A DNA stretch of 22,675 nucleotides from NCBI GenBank assembly GCA_964482425.1, contig CAYZXN010000167.1:1-22675 (forward strand). Reading direction: 5' to 3'. Positions 7,559 to 16,153 of the stretch are shown in pieces; the stretch's first letter is position 1; each line of letters opens with the position of its first letter. The notes under the pieces are model-generated. The model was not told where the DNA came from, made no database searches, and saw only the letters and a program-made list of their open reading frames with translations. Source of the DNA: WHTF01 sp964482425. GTDB lineage: Bacteria; Desulfobacterota; Binatia; UBA9968. The position numbers were made by a program, and so were the translations under genes.

Positions 7559-9946
7559 ATGGCTCACTTCATTTCATCACTCCGTTGCAGACTTATCTTG
7601 CTGGTTCTGCTGGCGGTTATTCCGGCCTTCGGCGTCATTCTGCACAGCGCCGGCAGCCACCGGGATCTAACCGCCGAACAGGCGCAGAAGAACGCCCTCG
7701 GCGCCGCCCGCGCCATCGCTGTTGAACAAGACAGGTTCTTTGAGAACGCACACCAGTTTCTGATCACGCTTTCTAGACTTCCCCAGGTGCGCGATAACGA
7801 CAGAGCGGCCTGCCGGAGGATTCTCGCCGGATTACTCGAGCCGCTCTATGCGGACCTCGGTGTGGCCGACATAAAAGGAAACTCTCTTTGCACTGCGCTC
7901 CAGCCCGGCAACTCCATGATCAAGCTGAATGGACGGCATCACAGTCAAGCCGTCGAGAGCTTTGGTTTTGCCGCCGGCAAGCTACGCACGGAGTCCGCCA
8001 GCGGTAAGACACTGGTGGACGTCGCCTTTCCCGTCATGACCTCTCCGGGAATACTGCGCGGCGTCGTAGTGGCTGCCATGGATTTCTCGTGGGTAACGCG
8101 TGTTGCCGTAGAGAACTATTTGTATTCCGGCGCTGCTTTCACGCTCGTCACCGGCGATGGGACCGTTCTCGTGCGCTACCCGCAGGACAATGGCTGGACG
8201 GGCAAGTCTATCTTCGCAAAAGTACCGTCCGACGGTTTAGCCTCTCATGGCGCTGAGAGGAGTTTCGAATCTCTTGGCGCCGACGGTGTCTCGAGACTGT
8301 TTGCGTTCCGTCAGTTGAGAAATTCCCTAGGCGGCCAGGCGGTCTATGCGGTCATCGATATCCCGACGGCCACGGCTTTCGCAGAGGCCGAGCGGATTCT
8401 AATCCGCAATCTAATGGTTCTCGGGTTGCTATCTGTACTTACTTTGGCGGCAGCATGGTTCGGCGCCGACGCCTTCGTCCTGCGCCGCATTCGAGATATC
8501 GTCGCGGCAACGGAGAAAATGGCCGCCGGTGACCTTGGCGCGCGATCCAGGCTGCCCTACGCCAAAAGTGAGCTCGGTCAGATGGCGCGCGCCTTCGATG
8601 CTCTCGCCGAAGCTTTGGAAAGACGCGAGGCGGAAGCTCTCCTGGCGTCAAGGCAGATCGAAAAGCAACGACTGCAACAGGCCGCTCTCTACGATCTCAA
8701 TTTGGCCGTCACCTCGACCCTCGATGTCTCCGCAGTGTTGGGCACCCTTCTGGAGAGGATTTCAGGTTTGTTTCCCTTCCGCGCCGTCGCGGTAAGTTGG
8801 ATAGAAGAGCGAACAGGCGATCTCGGTACGATCATTTACCGCAACCTCGGAAACGTCACGGAGCCACCGCGATCACACGGCGCAACGGAAGAAGGCCTAC
8901 CTCTCGTTGTCCTCGCGCAGCAATCTCCTGTCGCCGTGCTTGATGCGCGCCTGGACCCGCGCAGCAGCAACCCGGTATTTTTCCGGCAGGAGGGTTTCGT
9001 TTCCTATCTGGGACTGCCTTTGATCGTCAAGGGGGAGTCTCTGGGTGTTCTTTCGTTCTATACAAGCGAGGAGCGCCGGTTCACTTCCGAGGAGATGGAG
9101 TTTCTTAACAGCGTCGTCAATCAGGCGGCCACCGCTATCCATAACTCCCGCCTTTATGAACAAACCCGCGATCAGGCCATTGAACTCGAGAAATCAAACC
9201 GCATCAAGGATGAATTCCTCGGCGTCATGTCCCATGAGCTGAGGACGCCGCTCAACGTCATCATGAACTATGCCGAGGCATTGAAGATGGGAGCCTTCGG
9301 AGACATAAGCGGCGATCAAGAAAAAGGCACCGACAAGATACATTCCCAGGCCGGACACCTGCTCACCCTGATCAACGGAATCCTCGAGATCACAAAGATA
9401 GAAAGCGGATCGGTTAGCGTACAGAAGGAACGTTTCGAGCTCGCCGAGTTCATATCCGAAACCCGCTCGGATTACATGATGGCGCTGGAGAAAGATCTGA
9501 ATCTTGTCTGGGAATACCCGGCGCAACTTCCCGAGATCGTCAGTGACCGCCTCAAACTAAAACAGATCTTAACCAACCTCATCAATAACGCCATCAAGTT
9601 CACCGATGAGGGATCCGTCACCGTATCATTCCAGGTGATCGATGAGGGGCGCACTCTCGAGCTCAAAATTATCGATACCGGTCCCGGCATACCGGAGGAT
9701 CTTCTTCCTTTCGTATTTGACAAGTTTCGCCAGATCGACAGTACTACGACGCGGCACTATTCGGGAGCGGGACTGGGCCTTTATATCGTCAAGACTTTCG
9801 CCGAGCTTCTCGATGGCTCGGTACAGGCACACAGCAAAGTGGGTGAAGGCTCGGTGTTCGTCGTGCGGTTGGCAACCCACCTCGGAGATCAGGTCCAAGA
9901 CAGCGGCCGGCATCGGCTTGGCGCGCCCGTCATTCCGTGGATTTAA
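7559..9946 (+). CDS. Membrane sensor histidine kinase (sensor domain-HAMP-GAF-HisKA-HATPase)
   Basis: A 795-residue sensor kinase, the first gene of a three-gene operon. It has a transmembrane helix at about 9-30, a periplasmic sensing domain (about 31-280, with the layout of a double-Cache sensor), a second helix at about 282-302, and HAMP at about 303-356. A GAF domain lies at about 375-535 and HisKA contains MSHELRTPL with phospho-acceptor His559. The HATPase domain has the N-box NLINNAIKF, G1 DTGPGIP and G2 GAGLGLYI. All catalytic motifs are present, so autophosphorylation is expected. There is no receiver domain and no adjacent response regulator, so its partner lies elsewhere. The ATG at 7559 has only a weak ribosome site; a TTG at 7499 would give 20 extra residues but falls within the sigma-54 promoter. 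The next gene follows after 14 bp. Confidence 0.88.
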   Translation: MAHFISSLRCRLILLVLLAVIPAFGVILHSAGSHRDLTAEQAQKNALGAARAIAVEQDRFFENAHQFLITLSRLPQVRDNDRAACRRILAGLLEPLYADLGVADIKGNSLCTALQPGNSMIKLNGRHHSQAVESFGFAAGKLRTESASGKTLVDVAFPVMTSPGILRGVVVAAMDFSWVTRVAVENYLYSGAAFTLVTGDGTVLVRYPQDNGWTGKSIFAKVPSDGLASHGAERSFESLGADGVSRLFAFRQLRNSLGGQAVYAVIDIPTATAFAEAERILIRNLMVLGLLSVLTLAAAWFGADAFVLRRIRDIVAATEKMAAGDLGARSRLPYAKSELGQMARAFDALAEALERREAEALLASRQIEKQRLQQAALYDLNLAVTSTLDVSAVLGTLLERISGLFPFRAVAVSWIEERTGDLGTIIYRNLGNVTEPPRSHGATEEGLPLVVLAQQSPVAVLDARLDPRSSNPVFFRQEGFVSYLGLPLIVKGESLGVLSFYTSEERRFTSEEMEFLNSVVNQAATAIHNSRLYEQTRDQAIELEKSNRIKDEFLGVMSHELRTPLNVIMNYAEALKMGAFGDISGDQEKGTDKIHSQAGHLLTLINGILEITKIESGSVSVQKERFELAEFISETRSDYMMALEKDLNLVWEYPAQLPEIVSDRLKLKQILTNLINNAIKFTDEGSVTVSFQVIDEGRTLELKIIDTGPGIPEDLLPFVFDKFRQIDSTTTRHYSGAGLGLYIVKTFAELLDGSVQAHSKVGEGSVFVVRLATHLGDQVQDSGRHRLGAPVIPWI

Positions 9947-9960
9947 AGAAGGAGTCCACC

Positions 9961-11142
9961 ATGGCTATGCCGATTTGCTGGCGCATTGTCTCGGGTTATC
10001 TGCTGCTATTGCTTTTCTCCGTGGGCCTCGTTTCATACTCCATCGTTCAACTGAGCGGGCTAGGTAGCACCGCCCGAGCCGCACTGAATACCGACAACCG
10101 CATGATCGGGCACGAAGAAATTTTAACCGAGACGTTTCTTTCCGAAGCGCGCTACGCGGGAAGATTCATCATCACCCATACCGCGGCGTTGCACGATCAG
10201 TTGCGCCAGTTCAAGGACGATTTCAAGCGTTACATGAGCGAACTGACGGCTCTCACAGAGTCCTCCGAAATCGAGGCGCGGTTACGCAGGGTTGATCAAT
10301 TGCACCTTCGCTATCACGATTTGTTCGACCAGGAGGTCCGCTATATCAGGGCCGGCCAGCCCTACGCTCAAAGCCGGTATCATCAGGAACGAGAAAAAAT
10401 CCTGGATTCCGCTCTGAGAGAACTCGAACGATTGAGGGCCGAGCTGCATGGCAACTTGAACCACAGGCTCGAAACCATGGAAGGCCGCGCGCGCGCGGCG
10501 CGAAACCTCGCCATCGCCGGCGCTCTGGTTTTAATTGCCGTGGGACTCGCGTTGTCGTTGCTGATTAGCAAGAGCATTACCCAGCCGCTCTGGGAATTCA
10601 CCAGGAGAGCGGCCGAAGGTTTCGGGGAAGAATGCGTTGTCCCGACGGCGCGCTGGCGCATTCCGGAGATACAGGAGCTCTCGGAGATTCTGCGTTATGA
10701 GCGACGCAGACTAGGCGAAGCCGCTCAATCGCACCGCGAATTTATCAATGGCATCTCCGAACAGCTGGCGGCACCTCTTCACTCGCTTCGAGACAGGCTT
10801 TCCTTCCTGAAACAAAAGTCGTCACAAACCGGCGCGCCTGAACAAAACCAATCGTTGGACATCATCATCAAAGAAACCGAGTGCTTGATCGAACACTGCA
10901 ACAGCCTGCAGGCGCTCCCCGGTCCTGTCGCTGCTTGGAGCGGCGGTCACCAAGCCGTGCGGCCGGATGACCGGGAAACGTCACTAGAGACAGTGCGAAT
11001 CTATTCTGGGAGCGAAATTCTCAACCGGGCGGGTCATGCGCTTGGGCGAGCGGCAAAGCGCGGCCGCGATTTGCTCTCGTCATGCGCGGCTTTCGGCCAG
11101 TCGACCCGATTGTTCCGCTACGGAAGGACAAAAAGACAATGA
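9961..11142 (+). CDS. Degenerate QseE-like sensor protein lacking kinase catalytic parts
   Basis: A 393-residue membrane protein with a strong AAGGAG ribosome site, 14 bp after the sensor kinase. Helices at about 8-28 and 183-203 flank a helical periplasmic domain (29-181) as in QseE/GlrK sensors, and a HAMP-like linker follows. At 258-318 a HisKA-like hairpin is recognisable, but the SHELRTPL box reads SEQLAAPL: Glu267 stands where the phospho-acceptor His should be. After residue 320 the remaining 73 residues are Arg/Gly-rich with no N, G1 or G2 box, so the ATPase domain is absent. Its stop overlaps the start of the lipoprotein gene (ATGA), so the frame is tied to the next gene. It may be a signalling-incompetent receptor that dimerises with the kinase upstream, or a decaying gene. 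Confidence 0.75.
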   Translation: MAMPICWRIVSGYLLLLLFSVGLVSYSIVQLSGLGSTARAALNTDNRMIGHEEILTETFLSEARYAGRFIITHTAALHDQLRQFKDDFKRYMSELTALTESSEIEARLRRVDQLHLRYHDLFDQEVRYIRAGQPYAQSRYHQEREKILDSALRELERLRAELHGNLNHRLETMEGRARAARNLAIAGALVLIAVGLALSLLISKSITQPLWEFTRRAAEGFGEECVVPTARWRIPEIQELSEILRYERRRLGEAAQSHREFINGISEQLAAPLHSLRDRLSFLKQKSSQTGAPEQNQSLDIIIKETECLIEHCNSLQALPGPVAAWSGGHQAVRPDDRETSLETVRIYSGSEILNRAGHALGRAAKRGRDLLSSCAAFGQSTRLFRYGRTKRQ

Positions 11143-11738
11143 ACCACATCGCTAATGACGTCCGACTATCGCAAGAGAAATTGAAGATTTACCGCTGTTT
11201 GTTAATCGCCGCGGCCCTGGCCACCTGGGGATCCTTTATCGGCTGCACGACTGTCGGAGAACTGCTCGCGAAACCGGAACCCGTGCAGGCGCAAAAGCAG
11301 CCGCAGCTGGAATATCTGCAACGCAGTAAAGCTCTCTTTGCCGAGGGTAAATACGAAGCGGCCCTGAAAGAGAACCAGAGAGCGCTTGCTGAAGGCAGAG
11401 GTGCGCCCGATGCCGCGCTGTTCAATATCGGATTTATCTGCGCCTATTCTCAGAACCCAAAAAAGGACCATCCCAAAGCGCTCCAATCGTTCAGGACGCT
11501 GGTGTCTCAACATCCCCAGAGCCCGTTCGCCGAACAAGGCAAGGTATGGATCCTGGTCCTGGAGGAACACCAGAAGATTAGCGAGGAGCGACACCGGCTG
11601 TCGGAAGAGAAGCGCGCCGTCAACAAGGAAAGAGAGGCGTTGGCCCAGGAACGCGAAAAGCTCAAGTATACAGTGGAGAAATCGCGCCAGGTCGACATCG
11701 AAATCGAGAGACGTAGGAGAAGATCCCTAAACCGATAA
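11139..11738 (+). CDS. TPR/coiled-coil lipoprotein, QseG-like
   Basis: A 199-residue lipoprotein whose ATG overlaps the upstream stop codon by four bases (ATGA), with GGAAGGA about 11 bases upstream; this suggests translational coupling. A hydrophobic run ends in the lipobox FIGC with the acceptor cysteine at residue 36. A TPR-like helical region follows (about 57-130, with ALFAEGKYEAALKENQRAL and HPKALQSFRTLVSQHPQSPFA). Then comes a long charged coiled coil (about 130-185) ending in VDIEIERRRR. Lipoproteins of this shape sit beside QseE-type sensors (QseG in enterobacteria) and modulate them from the outer membrane. Here the expected sigma-54-dependent response regulator gene is missing downstream; the next gene is convergent. 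Confidence 0.75.
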   Translation: MNHIANDVRLSQEKLKIYRCLLIAAALATWGSFIGCTTVGELLAKPEPVQAQKQPQLEYLQRSKALFAEGKYEAALKENQRALAEGRGAPDAALFNIGFICAYSQNPKKDHPKALQSFRTLVSQHPQSPFAEQGKVWILVLEEHQKISEERHRLSEEKRAVNKEREALAQEREKLKYTVEKSRQVDIEIERRRRRSLNR

Positions 11739-11902
11739 CCCTTGACTGCACCGATGCCGCTGTCGCCGGTTTTTCAAGCCCGGGCAGCGTCATTAGCACG
11801 TGAGAAACCGCGCCGCCGTTTCGATGGTTGCGATTACTTCCGATCTAGCGAGCGGTTTCCCCTTTGGCCGCTTACAAGTCGGCCACTCAAAACGATATGC
11901 AA

Positions 11903-13705
11903 CTACCGCGGCTGCGTGATGATATCCACCACCGCCGGCTTTCCGTCTTCGACGATCGCAATGGCTTTGTCCAGAATCGACCCTAACTGACCCGGCTCGG
12001 TCACCGGTCCGAAGCCTTCCACACTCAACGCTCGCGCGATGGCGGCCAGATCCGGCGCCGGGTCCTCGATACGAATGCCGATGCCCTTATTTTCCACCGG
12101 CCGCTGGCGCCATTTCGCCATTCGTTCCTGGTGCTCTTCGTCGTTGTAGTAAGACCGGTTATTCATCACCAGCACAAGCAACGGGATCTGATACTTCGCT
12201 GCCGTCCATAGCGCATTGGAGGTCATAAGAAAATCGCCGTCGCCGATAATGCTGACACACAGTCGGCCGCTTTCCTTATGTCCCAGCGCCGCGCCGATGG
12301 AAGACGGCAAGCCGTAGCCCACGCCCCCGCCTCTGCCGCCGCCGATGCCATGCGCCGGTTCGGTGACCTCGATGGCCTCGCGCCAGCGACGCCCATGCGC
12401 CGACACCAGCGCCCAGGCTTTGCCTTGCACCCGTTTATTGATTTCGCCGAAGAAGCGCGCTTGCGAGATCGGTTTCTCGTCCCAGGTTTTCTCGATCCAG
12501 TCCTGACTCTTTTTACGCGCCTCGTTATAGATCGCTTCCACTTTGGCGCGCCGCTCCCGCACCTGTCGGACGGCATCGCCGGCTTTCATGCGCTCGCGCA
12601 GTTGCTCGAGGAGTTGCGGCAAAGTCACAGCGGTATCGGCGGCGATCGGCACGTGCACCGGCAAGAGCCACATGGCGTCGCTGACCCAGCTCTGGCGCTC
12701 GAGATCGAGCATCGTGATATGGATCACCTTACAATCGGGACGGACGACCGGCGCGAAGTTGCCGCGCTCGCGCACCGACGGGCCCAGCGGCACACCCAGG
12801 CTCGGCACGTCGAGGGCCAACACGACGTCGGCTTGCCGCAATGCCTCCTCCCGCGCATTGGTAAGGTTGAGCGGGTGCGTGCTGGGAAAAGCGTAGCGAC
12901 CATCGGAGTCGATTACGGCCGCTCCCAGTTCCTCGGCAATGTCCAGCAATGCGGGCAGGGCCTTGGGATTGCGGCCCAACTCTCCAGCGACAATGACCGG
13001 CCACTGCGCCTCGGCCAACAAGCGCGACGCCTGGCGCAGCGACTCCGGATTCGCCGCCGATCCGGCCGGAGCGCGAAACAGTTGGGCGTGCGGCACTACC
13101 ATCGGCTTGGTGATTTTTTCTTCCTGCACATCGGTGTCGAGACAGATATAAACCGGTCCCCGGGGCTCGGTCATGGCGATACGATAAGCACGCAGGAAAG
13201 ACTCGGGCACCGCATCGACGGAGTTGGGCTGGTCGTCATACTTCACGTAGTCGCGCACGGCGAGACCCTGCACCAAGGCGGTGTGAACCCAATCGGTGGA
13301 ACGGCGGTTGGTGGTGCTTTGCGGCCCGCCGCCACCGAGGTTGAGAATCGGCGTGCGGTCGCACCAGGCATTGAAAATCGCCATACTGGCATGCTGCAGT
13401 CCGACGATGTTGTGCAGGCCCGTTGCCATAATGTCGCCGGTGGCGCGGGCGTAGCCGTTGGCGATCGCTACCGCAATTTCTTCATGCGTGCACATGATGA
13501 TTTCGGGCCCCTTGCCGGTTTCGAAGTTCACCATCGAATCGTGCAAGCCGCGATAACTGGCGCCTGGGTTCAATGCAATGTATTTGATGCCCAGCTCGCG
13601 CAACACTTCGACCATCAGGTCGGAGCCGTATTGAGCGTTGCTCTTTTTACCGACTCCCGCCGCCCAGATTTCCGGGTTGGCCGAAGGCCTGTTTTCTTCT
13701 GCCAT
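11903..13705 (-). CDS. Thiamine diphosphate-dependent enzyme (acetolactate synthase-like)
   Basis: A 600-residue enzyme of the ThDP-dependent decarboxylase/acetolactate-synthase superfamily, beginning with a GGAGG ribosome site. The PYR domain has the catalytic glutamate (Glu75 in THEEIAVAIANGYAR). The middle domain spans about 220-370. The PP domain carries the ThDP/Mg motif from GDG at 488-490 to NN at 515-516. It keeps a GGGRGGGVGYGLP glycine loop before the PP core. It may act as a 2-oxoacid decarboxylase or carboligase; no regulatory subunit lies nearby, so valine/isoleucine biosynthesis is unlikely. It follows the epimerase gene by 55 bp in the same direction and probably shares its transcript. 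Confidence 0.87.
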   Translation of the reverse strand: MAEENRPSANPEIWAAGVGKKSNAQYGSDLMVEVLRELGIKYIALNPGASYRGLHDSMVNFETGKGPEIIMCTHEEIAVAIANGYARATGDIMATGLHNIVGLQHASMAIFNAWCDRTPILNLGGGGPQSTTNRRSTDWVHTALVQGLAVRDYVKYDDQPNSVDAVPESFLRAYRIAMTEPRGPVYICLDTDVQEEKITKPMVVPHAQLFRAPAGSAANPESLRQASRLLAEAQWPVIVAGELGRNPKALPALLDIAEELGAAVIDSDGRYAFPSTHPLNLTNAREEALRQADVVLALDVPSLGVPLGPSVRERGNFAPVVRPDCKVIHITMLDLERQSWVSDAMWLLPVHVPIAADTAVTLPQLLEQLRERMKAGDAVRQVRERRAKVEAIYNEARKKSQDWIEKTWDEKPISQARFFGEINKRVQGKAWALVSAHGRRWREAIEVTEPAHGIGGGRGGGVGYGLPSSIGAALGHKESGRLCVSIIGDGDFLMTSNALWTAAKYQIPLLVLVMNNRSYYNDEEHQERMAKWRQRPVENKGIGIRIEDPAPDLAAIARALSVEGFGPVTEPGQLGSILDKAIAIVEDGKPAVVDIITQPR

Positions 13706-13760
13706 GATTCCTCCGTTGAGTTATGAGCTAATGGTGTGATGACGCTATCCGCCGAACGCG

Positions 13761-14723
13761 TCAGCCTCTCAGCCGCTTGATTGTTTCGACATAATCCAGA
13801 ACGCCTCGTCTGACGTCGCAGGCCGGTTCGTAGCCTATATGCTTCCTGGCAGCAGAGATATCGAAAATGCAAAAACTCTGTTTGGTGCGCCCCAGCTGGC
13901 TATCGCCACCACCCATTTCGATTCTATGGCCGGGGCAAATCTCGGTAAGCGCCTCGATAAACTGCCGGGGCGTCGATCCCTTTCCACTACCGATGTTGAA
14001 CTGCCACACGTCCGAGTACGGGGCCTTCAGCGCGCAACGCACCGATTGCGCCACGTCGCCGACGTAAAGCGCATCGTTTAGCTGGTCGGCTCCCGATTCC
14101 ATTGTCCATGGCTCTCCTGCCATCGCCTTCTCGATTAATTGTCCGTAGAACGACAGCGCGCCATGGCGTGCTTCTTTGCCGGGTCCATAGATCGTCGAAT
14201 AGCGCAGCGCAATAAATTCGATGCCGTATTTTTTACGATAATAACGGCCGATCTCCTCGCAGCAGACTTTGATCGTGCCGTAGAGATCGGCAGGGTTTTT
14301 CGGGTGACTTTCGTCCACCGCTTTATAATTGGGCGGTCCGAACTCGCCGAGCAACTCGCCATAGACCGCCTTGGAGCTGGTGAACACCACGCGTTTAATG
14401 CTCCTTGCCCGCGCTACTTCGAGAATATTCACGGTGCCATCGACTCCCACTTTGATGCCGAGGCGGGGATCGGCTTCCGCCGGTTCGGGCATCAGAGCGG
14501 CCAGGTGCGCGATATGAGTGACGCCGAAATCCGTCACAACGTTGTCCAACGTTCGGGGATCGGTGACATCGCCTTCGATGCAGTCGACCTGATCTTTGAT
14601 ATCGCGTATCAACGAGAAATCCACGCGGTTGTCCAGCAGCACCGGTCTCTCGCCGTCTTGCACCATGGCACGCGCCAGCACCGCGCCATTCACCCCCATA
14701 CCGCCTGTGATCAGAACTTTCAT
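13761..14723 (-). CDS. NAD(P)-dependent epimerase/dehydratase (extended SDR)
   Basis: A 320-residue extended short-chain dehydrogenase with an AAAGGA ribosome site. The nucleotide-binding loop TGGMGVNG is at residues 6-13, Asp52 in EGDVTD contacts the adenine side, and the catalytic set is SSKAVYG (116-122) with YGTIK (Tyr148, Lys152). The later motifs RYSTIYGPG and NIGSGKG are typical of nucleotide-sugar epimerases and of UDP-glucose-4-epimerase relatives. The Cys-rich VCCEE after the lysine is a small departure from the usual. The partner TPP enzyme downstream suggests a role in carbohydrate or hydroxyacid catabolism rather than cell-wall sugar synthesis, since no glycosyltransferases are present; this is inference. 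Confidence 0.87.
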   Translation of the reverse strand: MKVLITGGMGVNGAVLARAMVQDGERPVLLDNRVDFSLIRDIKDQVDCIEGDVTDPRTLDNVVTDFGVTHIAHLAALMPEPAEADPRLGIKVGVDGTVNILEVARARSIKRVVFTSSKAVYGELLGEFGPPNYKAVDESHPKNPADLYGTIKVCCEEIGRYYRKKYGIEFIALRYSTIYGPGKEARHGALSFYGQLIEKAMAGEPWTMESGADQLNDALYVGDVAQSVRCALKAPYSDVWQFNIGSGKGSTPRQFIEALTEICPGHRIEMGGGDSQLGRTKQSFCIFDISAARKHIGYEPACDVRRGVLDYVETIKRLRG

Positions 14724-15035
14724 TGATGCATCCTTTCTGCGCTACTCCACTGCCGGCTCCCGACGATCTTTGGTGTCTCGCGTCATTGACGCAGTTTCTA
14801 TATCACATTCAAGTTACGGTTGAACAGAAAGCGGCTCAAAACCGTTCGCGGATCCAAACCACTTCAAGCAGCGGGGCTCAATTGAAAACGACATCCGGTT
14901 ATGACACGAAATACATGGGCAGCGTTGACAGCAAACTTTTGTGCGGTATAGGTTCAAAACCGAGGCAGCGCCTTTCCGCATATCACCGGCGCAATTTTTC
15001 CAAACAAGGCGAAATTCAATCCAAAGGAGATGAGC
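14724..15035. other. Divergent intergenic region
   Basis: A 312-bp gap separates the minus-strand epimerase from the plus-strand dehydrogenase. It contains the sigma-70-like promoter at 14925-14952 for the dehydrogenase. I could not identify a clear epimerase promoter on the other strand. No RNA gene or repeat is visible. Confidence 0.4.
14925..14952 (+). promoter_or_regulatory. Sigma-70-type promoter
   Basis: A perfect -35 TTGACA (14925-14930) and a -10 TATAGG (14947-14952, four of six matches) are separated by 16 bp. The start would be near 14959, giving a leader of about 77 nt before the dehydrogenase at 15036. No operator is visible. Confidence 0.5.
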
Positions 15036-16106
15036 ATGGCAAAGCCAAAAGTTTTCGTCTTTGCTCCCGCGGACCCTACGGGCGAGGCTCACAAGATGCT
15101 GACCGATGCGGGCTGTGAGTTGGTCATCGGCAAAGCCAACTGGGACTCGCCGCAGGGAAATAATGAAAACGAAATGGCCAAGATGGCCGAAGGCTGCGTC
15201 GCGCTTATGGGAACTTCAATCCGCAGCTCGCCGATCACACAAAAGATCATGCGCGCCGCGAAGGATCTGCGTATCGTCGCAAAATTCACTATCGGCGTCG
15301 ATGACGTCGATGTCGACGCGGCAACGGAAATGGGCATACTGGTCACCCATGGGCCAACTGAATCGAACTGGGGCGGCGTTGCCGAAGGAACCGTGACCAA
15401 CATGCTCGCATTGCTCAAGAAAGTGCGCGAACGCGACCGCCATTTAAAGAGCACTTCCGGCTGGCGCGACACGGCGCTGCAAGGAACCTATGTCGGCCGG
15501 CGCGAATCCGACGGTTATCCGGGCATCGTTCTCGGCATCGTCGGCCTTGGCCGCATCGGCACGCGCGTCGCCAATCTGATGCGCCCTTGGGGCATGAGAA
15601 TAATCGCTTACGATCCCTACATTCCGGAGTCGCATTTTACCGACGCTGGAGTCGAGCGCATCCACGACCTGCCGGCTCTTCTCAAGCAAGCCGACGTGGT
15701 GAGCCTGCATGTGGTACTGACAAAGGAAACGCATCACCTGATGAGCGCAGAGCAATTCGCGATGATGAAGCCGTCGGCAATTTTAATCAACACGTCGCGA
15801 GGCTTCTGCGTCGATGAAGAGGCCTTGATCGAAGCTCTGCAGAATCACAAAATAGCCGGCGCGGCATGTGACGTTTTCGAGCAAGAACCGCTGCCTGCGG
15901 ACAGCCCGCTACGCAAGATGGACGACCGCATGTTGATCTCGCCTCACATGATTTCGTCCAACCACGGCAGTGGACTGCACCCAGGGCTTATTTGGGGAAC
16001 GCGAGCGGTCCTGGCCGCTTTGAAAGGCGAAGTTTTGGATAACGTCTATAACAAAGAAGTCATCGACCATTGGAAGGCCCGCTTTGGCGGCAAGAGTTTG
16101 ATCTAA
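15036..16106 (+). CDS. D-2-hydroxyacid dehydrogenase (phosphoglycerate dehydrogenase-like)
   Basis: A 356-residue NAD-dependent D-2-hydroxyacid dehydrogenase. Two ATGs lie six bases apart. The AAGGAG site directly abuts the first (15030) and sits six bases before the second, so I place the start at 15036. The Rossmann motif is GLGRIG (170-175) with Asp193 selecting NAD. Catalytic residues are Arg255 (NTSRG), Glu284 (FEQEPLP) and His304 (SPHM). The protein is somewhat longer than a minimal family member, with an insertion around WRDTALQGTYVGRRESDGYP before the nucleotide fold. No ACT domain is present, so serine feedback regulation is unlikely and the substrate may be another 2-hydroxy/2-oxo acid. 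The alpha/beta hydrolase gene follows 47 bp downstream. Confidence 0.87.
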   Translation: MAKPKVFVFAPADPTGEAHKMLTDAGCELVIGKANWDSPQGNNENEMAKMAEGCVALMGTSIRSSPITQKIMRAAKDLRIVAKFTIGVDDVDVDAATEMGILVTHGPTESNWGGVAEGTVTNMLALLKKVRERDRHLKSTSGWRDTALQGTYVGRRESDGYPGIVLGIVGLGRIGTRVANLMRPWGMRIIAYDPYIPESHFTDAGVERIHDLPALLKQADVVSLHVVLTKETHHLMSAEQFAMMKPSAILINTSRGFCVDEEALIEALQNHKIAGAACDVFEQEPLPADSPLRKMDDRMLISPHMISSNHGSGLHPGLIWGTRAVLAALKGEVLDNVYNKEVIDHWKARFGGKSLI

Positions 16107-16153
16107 ACCCTGTGACAAGGAATCTACGCTGAGGTCAACGAGAGGAAGAGCAA

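Noticed and set aside
12278..13726. Long plus-strand open frame (482 codons) opposite the TPP enzyme
   Set aside because: It is antisense to a gene with clear ThDP motifs; its His/Arg-rich translation is typical of the complement of a GC-rich gene and shows no domain.
14952..14962. GGTTCAAAACC resembling a tRNA T-arm
   Set aside because: No cloverleaf can be built around it; the sequence lies just after the -10 box of a promoter.
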